Assembly (NCBI RefSeq): GCF_039545135.1
Contig: NZ_BAABRU010000026.1
Location: forward strand, 1-46,452
Length of the DNA stretch: 46,452 bases
Direction: 5' to 3'
Source of the DNA: Herpetosiphon gulosus
GTDB taxonomy: Bacteria > Chloroflexota > Chloroflexia > Chloroflexales > Herpetosiphonaceae
Shown in pieces: positions 41,790 to 46,452 of this stretch (its first letter is position 1; each line of letters starts with the position of its first letter). The notes below the pieces were generated by a model. That model made no database searches. It saw only the letters and a list, made by a program, of their open reading frames with translations, and was not told the DNA's origin. Position numbers and translations under genes: made by a program.

Positions 41790-42896
41790 CTATAGCCTTA
41801 ACCCCTCATAAACCACTTCAACTCGCTCGGCGACTGCCGACCACGGAAACAGCTGCTGCACTCGTTGGCGACCAGCACACGCTAGTTGCTCACGATAGGC
41901 TGAATCGTGGCAAAGTTGGCTGATAACGCGAGCTAAATCGGCTGGATCTTGGGCGATAAAGCGTTCGCCTGTGCTGCCAGCTTGCACCACATCATCATAA
42001 CCACGCCACGACGAGGCGATAACGGGGCGACCACAGGCTTGGGCTTCGGCTAAGGCCATACCAAATGTCTCTGATGTATAACTTGTACCAAGTACCAAAT
42101 CGGCGCAGGCCAGATAGCGCGGCAGTTCACTGTGGGCAATTGTGCCAAGAAAATGCACACGTTCGGCAATCCCTAATTGTTGGGCATAATTAGCCAATGC
42201 TTGGTGGGTTTCGCCATCGCCTAAAAAGGCCAAATGATACGTGTGGTCAAGCAAACTCAAGGCTGTGATTGCATCACGCTGTCCCTTCCACGGCATCATG
42301 CGCCCAGGATGCATGAGCAAGCATTGGGCATCTCCAGCGATTGCTTGGCGTAATGTCGGTTCAGCCGCCAAAGGTCGAAAATGCTCAAGATCAACGCCGT
42401 TATAGACCACGCTGGCCGTGCGCCCATAATGTTGCTGCAAAGTTTGGGCATTGTAGCTAGAACATGAAAGCAGCGCGGCGGCTGACTGTATAAGCTGGTC
42501 ATCGCCACGAAAAAAATCTTCGCCATGGCCGTGATAGACCGTGGGAATGCCATGACGTTTGAGCAACGGAGCCACCACCAAATCATATGGCTTGTGAATA
42601 TGCACCAAATCGGCAGTTTTTAAAATTGGCCAGGCTCGTGGCAGCAACGACAAGCGTTCGGCCAATTTGCGCCAAGCATAGGCCCGACGCAACGGCCCCC
42701 AAGCCAACCGTGACCGATCAATAAACGGGAATTTTAGCACTCGCAAGCCTTGGTTTGGTCGTTGAATTGGGCCTTGACCACCAACAATCGTCACCCGATG
42801 GCCGAGCCGAACTTGCTGCTGAGCCAATTCCCAAACAAAACTCTCAACCCCGCCAACTTTGCTGGTGGTGGTCAGATTGTAGTGAATAATATGCAT
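41790..42896 (-). CDS. GT4-family glycosyltransferase
   Basis: A 368-residue GT-B enzyme. N-terminal MHIIHYNLTTTSKVGGVESFVWELAQQQV has the GGVE sugar-acceptor loop of GT4; donor half CLLMHPGRMMPWKGQRDAI, RVHFLGTIAHSELPRYLACADLVLGTSYTSETFGMALAEAQACGRPVIAS with an E-x7-E motif. The ATG at 42896 shares one base with the TAA of the upstream methyltransferase gene (TAATG), so translation is coupled; longer reading to 42932 is therefore rejected. Confidence 0.9.
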   Translation of the reverse strand: MHIIHYNLTTTSKVGGVESFVWELAQQQVRLGHRVTIVGGQGPIQRPNQGLRVLKFPFIDRSRLAWGPLRRAYAWRKLAERLSLLPRAWPILKTADLVHIHKPYDLVVAPLLKRHGIPTVYHGHGEDFFRGDDQLIQSAAALLSCSSYNAQTLQQHYGRTASVVYNGVDLEHFRPLAAEPTLRQAIAGDAQCLLMHPGRMMPWKGQRDAITALSLLDHTYHLAFLGDGETHQALANYAQQLGIAERVHFLGTIAHSELPRYLACADLVLGTSYTSETFGMALAEAQACGRPVIASSWRGYDDVVQAGSTGERFIAQDPADLARVISQLCHDSAYREQLACAGRQRVQQLFPWSAVAERVEVVYEGLRL

Positions 42897-43735
42897 TACC
42901 ACAGCACCAATTCGTAGGTTCCCTTGACCCAATCGCGATAAAAATAATAAGCAGGCAGGCCTAAACCAAGCCGATAGGCCAGATCGCGCAATTGGCCTTT
43001 GAGTCCTTTGGCGCGGCGTTTGTTGCCATGCTGAATATCCAAGGCTTCCATATCGGCAACCTTAAAGCCATACTGTTGGGCCAAATCGCGGAATTGATTC
43101 ATCGTGTAATAATGCATGTCGCTCAAACGCTGGCGATCTTGCAAACCCATCGCTTGTTTGGTTTTGAGCCGCGTGGCAACCAAACGATCAGCCATACTGC
43201 GCGGCAACCAATTGATTCCACGAATATGGTAGTGTGGGTCGCGCCACGCCCAGCGGTTGATAATCGTGAGTAGCACCCGACCACCAGGCCGAATCACCCG
43301 CCGCAACTCGGCTAACATCGCCGCAGGATCTTGCACATGCTCAACAATATCCCAGCAAATTGCCAAATCGAAGCTATTATCGGCAAACGGTATCGCCTCG
43401 CCAACCGCGTTCAAAATTGGCACATTGAGATCATAACGGGCTGCGCGATGCTTGCTAATTTGGCAATAATCACGATTAAATTCCGTCGCAACTGGCTGAG
43501 CACCAGCTTGGGCCAAGGCCACCAGCGTGCCGCCCATGCCACAGCTAATTTCTAAAATGCGAGTGTTAGCCAGATCGCCGCCAAAACGCTCGATTAATGC
43601 TAAACGCTCGGCTTGATAACGCTCTTGCCAAATGCGTTTTTCGCGCCAAGTGCTGTAATCGGGTCGCCAACGCATCGGCTCAACCCAGCGATCGATTTGC
43701 TCGATCAATGCTGTTTCATTTGGATCAACTACCAT
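42896..43735 (-). CDS. Class I SAM-dependent methyltransferase
   Basis: A 279-residue enzyme. Motif I ILEISCGMGGTLVAL (60-74), ATEFNRDYC, FDLAICWDIVEHV and RVIRPGGRVLLTIINR are methyltransferase motifs; the C-terminal region HYYTMNQFRDLAQQYGF is usual for sugar-cluster methyltransferases, followed by a basic tail and a YYFYRDWVKGTYELVL end. The ATG at 43735 overlaps the stop of the upstream gene by seven bases (ATGGTAG); a longer reading to 43768 is less likely. Coupled to the downstream GT4 gene. Confidence 0.85.
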   Translation of the reverse strand: MVVDPNETALIEQIDRWVEPMRWRPDYSTWREKRIWQERYQAERLALIERFGGDLANTRILEISCGMGGTLVALAQAGAQPVATEFNRDYCQISKHRAARYDLNVPILNAVGEAIPFADNSFDLAICWDIVEHVQDPAAMLAELRRVIRPGGRVLLTIINRWAWRDPHYHIRGINWLPRSMADRLVATRLKTKQAMGLQDRQRLSDMHYYTMNQFRDLAQQYGFKVADMEALDIQHGNKRRAKGLKGQLRDLAYRLGLGLPAYYFYRDWVKGTYELVLW

Positions 43736-45765
43736 ACTTGTGTCACCGTTGCGATCCGCCGTGTCCATAATTCAATTGACATAGCAAATAGCCCAAGGTA
43801 GGCCAAGCCAAACAGAATGCTGCTCCAGCGCCAACGTTTGAGCGCCATATCCATCAACATTGCCATCAAAATCGCCCAGACTGGAATCAAGAAAATAATA
43901 TGTTTATCGACCATCGGCACATTGCGATCAATCACGGTGAATAGTAACGAGACGGTTACCATCGCACACATCCAAATCGAACCCATCCACAAACGAGTTT
44001 CAGGTTGGTGCGTGCGCAAACGGGCAATTACCCACAAGGCAAATGGCAACAGCAGGAATGGAATCATTAACCCATGGTTCCATAAACGGGTGCGATACGC
44101 CAGAAAATTATCGTAGGCTGTTGGTTGATATTGAATTGCGCCGACGGCTTCTTGGCCTTCAGTAAAAGTTGTGGTGAAGTAGGGAATGGTTTTTTCGATG
44201 ATGCCTGGAATATACAAGCCATAATAAACAATGGTTGAACCAAGCACCCCTACCAACATTGCCATGATCACTGAACGGGCTTGGCGGCGTTCGCTGCGCT
44301 TGGTGATCGCGATATAGCTCATCCAAATACACAGCAACAAGCCCAAGAACACTGCCATCACCGTGTACATCAAAAATGCTACAGTTAACAAGGCGGCGAA
44401 GCTCCACCAAACCTTGCGTTGATTAAGCTTGCCCCAAGCGCCGATGATGAAGGCAATGCTCATAAATGTCCACCACATCCCGAAGGTGGTTGGCACATTG
44501 CCCCATGAATGCAGCAAATAGGTTAATGGCACAACATTATAGAATGCCGCAGCTAGCAACCCGACCCGCCGCGAGAAATCAAACGAACGGGCAAAGAAGT
44601 AAATCAAAAAGATATAGCTCGAATCGATGATTGAGCTAAATACCTTGGCAGTTGTCTCCATTTGGAAGGGCAACAAGGCAAACGACGTTGCAAAAATATG
44701 GAAAAACGGCGAATACGGAATAATTGGCCGATCCTTGCCGAATTCCTTTTCAGGCATAACCGACTCATTGAATGCACCTGGCTTGTACATTTCAGCCAAG
44801 CGACCATCCAATATCCAGCGTACTCGCTCCATATGCCAATGAATATCGATCGCAATCATATATGGATAGACTTGACCTGCTGCTTTGACCCAAAAGCCAA
44901 ATAAAAATAAGCCAAGCAAAATCGTCAAGGTTTGTGGCTCTAATTCGATGCCTCCCTTGCGCATCAACCATGGCACAATTTTGCCGAGTGCGGCAACTAA
45001 ACCAACGCTTAAAACTGCCAGCACCGCCAAATTTGGTAACCAAAAGGTATGTGGCACACGTGCCAACATCACTGGCAGTGCTAAACCAATGCCAATTGCC
45101 GCGCTAATCCCAACCGCCCAAGGCCAATTGATCCCAGTTAGCAGAATGCTGACAGCGATGCCAAGCAAAATAATGCTGAACAAAACCACTGCAATCAATG
45201 GTGGTAGCCAAGGGCGGCCTGTCGTTGAAGCAATATCCACATTGAATAAAGCTACGCCCAGTGTTCGCGCACTTGCTGTTTGCTCCTGATATAGATTTGA
45301 ATTCAGCCCAATTGCCAGATTACCATTGCTGGTTGCGGTAGCTGGAATAAAGGCATGAATAATTCGCGTCTCATTGCTATCTGGCAGTGCCACGGCGACA
45401 TTCGGTGCAAAATTCAGCGTTGCCTCAACCGGGCTAGCATCAGGATGTTGAGTTAACAAATCGATTTTCGTTGTCCAGCTGCCACGTCCAGCTAAAGGCA
45501 CTGCGACCGTAGCCTCACCGGTTGTCCAGCGAAACGAACGATTATTGCCCTGACTGACCTCGCTAGGCGAGAAATTGCCTTGCAGAAAGGGTGGATCATA
45601 ATAATCGCCAAGCGTAATCGTGGCTTGAGCTTGCCACTGATAGGTCATTGTTAAGAGCAATACTGCCCAAAGCACCAAGCCACCAACTGCCGCGAGCCAG
45701 GTACGCCATGACTCGGCAAAAATCGATGATCGATCTCGAAAAAGCGTTGAACCAACCAATTGCAT
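43729..45765 (-). CDS. Large multi-pass membrane protein with external domain, probable GT-C glycosyltransferase
   Basis: A 678-residue protein. One helix (about 24-44) is followed by a roughly 125-residue outside beta-rich domain (ATITLGDYYDPPFLQGNF ... TLNFAPNVAVALPDSN ... LGVALFNVDIA), then about twelve more helices. The loop AIDIHWHMERVRWILDGRLAEMYKPG holds the D-x-H-W-H acidic/histidine motif at the place where GT-C enzymes have their catalytic acid. DKHIIFLIPVWAILMAML near the end is hydrophobic. First gene of the polysaccharide locus, read from a TATAAT promoter in the rRNA control region. Specific function unknown. Confidence 0.75.
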   Translation of the reverse strand: MQLVGSTLFRDRSSIFAESWRTWLAAVGGLVLWAVLLLTMTYQWQAQATITLGDYYDPPFLQGNFSPSEVSQGNNRSFRWTTGEATVAVPLAGRGSWTTKIDLLTQHPDASPVEATLNFAPNVAVALPDSNETRIIHAFIPATATSNGNLAIGLNSNLYQEQTASARTLGVALFNVDIASTTGRPWLPPLIAVVLFSIILLGIAVSILLTGINWPWAVGISAAIGIGLALPVMLARVPHTFWLPNLAVLAVLSVGLVAALGKIVPWLMRKGGIELEPQTLTILLGLFLFGFWVKAAGQVYPYMIAIDIHWHMERVRWILDGRLAEMYKPGAFNESVMPEKEFGKDRPIIPYSPFFHIFATSFALLPFQMETTAKVFSSIIDSSYIFLIYFFARSFDFSRRVGLLAAAFYNVVPLTYLLHSWGNVPTTFGMWWTFMSIAFIIGAWGKLNQRKVWWSFAALLTVAFLMYTVMAVFLGLLLCIWMSYIAITKRSERRQARSVIMAMLVGVLGSTIVYYGLYIPGIIEKTIPYFTTTFTEGQEAVGAIQYQPTAYDNFLAYRTRLWNHGLMIPFLLLPFALWVIARLRTHQPETRLWMGSIWMCAMVTVSLLFTVIDRNVPMVDKHIIFLIPVWAILMAMLMDMALKRWRWSSILFGLAYLGLFAMSIELWTRRIATVTQVW

Positions 45766-45816
45766 GCGTTATCACTCAATCACTAAAAGGTGTTTAATCT
45801 CATATTTTGCTGAGCA

Positions 45817-45844
45817 ATTATAGGCGATCACCCTACCTTTGCAA
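45817..45844 (-). promoter_or_regulatory. Promoter of the leftward polysaccharide locus
   Basis: Minus strand TTGCAA (45844-45839), 16-base spacer, TATAAT (45822-45817), about 50 bases upstream of the first gene. Its -35 box ends five bases from the -35 box of rRNA promoter P1, so the two promoters are back to back. Confidence 0.7.
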
Positions 45845-45849
45845 CCAAT

Positions 45850-45878
45850 TTGACAAGCGAGGCCATCTGCGGTAGACT
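45850..45878 (+). promoter_or_regulatory. rRNA operon promoter P1
   Basis: TTGACA (45850-45855), 17-base spacer, TAGACT (45873-45878), followed by the discriminator TCACGGGCT, G+C-rich as expected for stringently controlled rRNA promoters. Confidence 0.85.
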
Positions 45879-45953
45879 TCACGGGCTGTCAACGAATGAC
45901 TCAAATATAGTCACGACGCGATAAACCGAACGAAATCAACCACAAACAAAGGT

Positions 45954-45982
45954 TTGACAAGAACGATTGAATGTGGTAGACT
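45954..45982 (+). promoter_or_regulatory. rRNA operon promoter P2
   Basis: TTGACA (45954-45959), 17-base spacer, TAGACT (45977-45982), discriminator TCACGGGCT. Exactly 104 bases downstream of P1. Confidence 0.85.
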
Positions 45983-46057
45983 TCACGGGCTGTCAACGAA
46001 TGACTCAAATACAGTCACGACGCGATAAACCGAACGAAATCAACCACAAACAAAGGT

Positions 46058-46086
46058 TTGACAAGAACGATTGAATGTGGTAGACT
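46058..46086 (+). promoter_or_regulatory. rRNA operon promoter P3
   Basis: TTGACA (46058-46063), 17-base spacer, TAGACT (46081-46086), discriminator TCACGGGCT. Exactly 104 bases downstream of P2; the leader to the 16S gene is then about 265 nt. Confidence 0.85.
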
Positions 46087-46214
46087 TCACGGGCTATCGA
46101 CTGATAGCAACGATGTGAGATAAACATCAAACAACTGGCAACAAACTTCCGTTTGGTTAGTAAAATGAACCTGCGGATTTTTTATCGCCAAAACTGCACC
46201 TTTCCAACTGATGG

Positions 46215-46232
46215 GTGCTGCGTCCGCAGCAC
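46215..46232 (+). other. Hairpin in the rRNA leader
   Basis: GTGCTGC (46215-46221) and GCAGCAC (46226-46232) form a perfect 7-bp stem with a GTCC loop. No T-run follows directly, so it is more likely a leader structure used in antitermination or processing than a terminator. Confidence 0.5.
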
Positions 46233-46310
46233 ATTCCATGCATCATAATAATATTTGTTTTTTGTCACCGTCAATGCAATTGGTTTGTTAATCTACCAAG
46301 CAGAGCCACC

Positions 46311-46338
46311 GTTCTCCGGCTCGTAAAACAAGGAGAAC
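46311..46338 (+). other. Stem just upstream of 16S rRNA
   Basis: GTTCTCC (46311-46317) pairs with GGAGAAC (46332-46338), followed by the dyad AGTGACC-AC-GGTCACT at 46343-46358. These flank the expected 5' end of mature 16S and are candidates for leader folding or RNase processing signals. Confidence 0.45.
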
Positions 46339-46357
46339 ACGCAGTGACCACGGTCAC

Positions 46358-46452
46358 TTGTCGGCGAGTTTGATCCTGGCTCAGGACGAACGCTGGCGGC
46401 GTGCCTAATGCATGCAAGTCGAACGCATTCTTCGGAATGAGTGGCGCACGGC
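46358..46452 (+). rRNA. rrs: 16S ribosomal RNA, 5' end only
   Basis: The universal start GAGTTTGATCCTGGCTCAG is at 46366-46384, followed by GACGAACGCTGGCGGCGTGCC and the variable helix-6 region up to GAGTGGCGCACGG at the window edge. The mature 5' end is estimated at about 46358 by alignment with E. coli numbering, where GAGTTTGATC begins at base 9. The gene continues beyond the window. Confidence 0.97.

Larger units (their letters stand above)
45871..46095 (+). repeat. 104-bp tandem repeat carrying the rRNA promoters (two full copies plus a partial third)
   Basis: Copies 45871-45974 and 45975-46078 differ by a single base (ATATAG against ATACAG), and a third begins at 46079 with GGTAGACTTCACGGGCT before diverging. 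Each junction recreates a TTGACA-N17-TAGACT promoter. Each full copy also carries TGACT-N7-AGTCA (45897-45913 and 46001-46017). Confidence 0.9.

Noticed and set aside
45871-46095. Tandem 104-bp repeats as a CRISPR or satellite array
   Set aside because: Units are contiguous without unique spacers, only two and a fraction copies, and each holds a consensus promoter aimed at 16S rRNA.
46215-46260. Intrinsic terminator in the rRNA leader
   Set aside because: The hairpin is strong but the first T-run comes more than 20 bases later, and termination before 16S would be unproductive unless antiterminated; kept only as a leader hairpin.

Overview
The window looks like chromosomal DNA of a Chloroflexota bacterium, most likely Herpetosiphon or a close relative. 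This is an inference from three things: the style of the secreted proteins (ELWxxDGT propellers, YWxQNGG-type repeats, C-terminal YLPLI tails), the Chloroflexi-like NadE, CtaA and long HPF proteins, and the dense intergenic repeat words. No identity search could be run. I saw no prophage, transposase gene, CRISPR array or tRNA.

Left part (1-9.7 kb): a purine permease of the AzgA/NCS2 type running off the left edge; rlmN; a THUMP/FtsJ-like RNA methyltransferase; an orphan, catalytically degenerate GyrB-like ATPase-transducer protein sitting between two ~149-bp direct repeats; a tight three-gene operon (tandem-domain ThyX-like protein, TIGR02587/DUF2391-like membrane protein, TIGR02588-like small membrane protein); and an AT-rich lipoprotein gene.

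Middle part (9.7-25.2 kb): a secreted clan GH-A glycoside hydrolase with two C-terminal QNGG repeats, a GNAT acetyltransferase, and two tandem paralogous secreted ELWxxDGT propeller proteins carrying the same QNGG repeats. Then come sixA, hpf with a long structured leader, and an NAD module: NrtR-type Nudix regulator with consensus promoter and palindromic operator, glutamine-dependent NAD synthetase, nicotinamidase. These are followed by an alpha/beta hydrolase, endonuclease III and heme A synthase.

Right part (25.3-45.8 kb): a leftward cell-surface polysaccharide/glycosylation locus. It holds four GT4 glycosyltransferases, three SAM methyltransferases, a GalE-like epimerase, a MOP-family flippase, four multi-pass membrane proteins of the GT-C/DUF2079 kind, and two exported proteins. 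Several genes are translationally coupled (overlapping or abutting stops and starts). MITE-like palindromic elements with ends resembling TAATGGTTCATTGGATTA punctuate this locus and one of them supplies a stop codon.

Right edge (45.8-46.45 kb): an rRNA operon control region with three tandem, near-consensus promoters on an exact 104-bp period, reading into the 5' end of a 16S rRNA gene. The polysaccharide locus has its own promoter pointing the other way, with its -35 box only five bases from that of the first rRNA promoter.

The strongest candidates for something undescribed are the GyrB-like pseudo-ATPase cassette, the ThyX-like/TIGR02587/TIGR02588 operon, and the QNGG repeat domain shared by three exported proteins.
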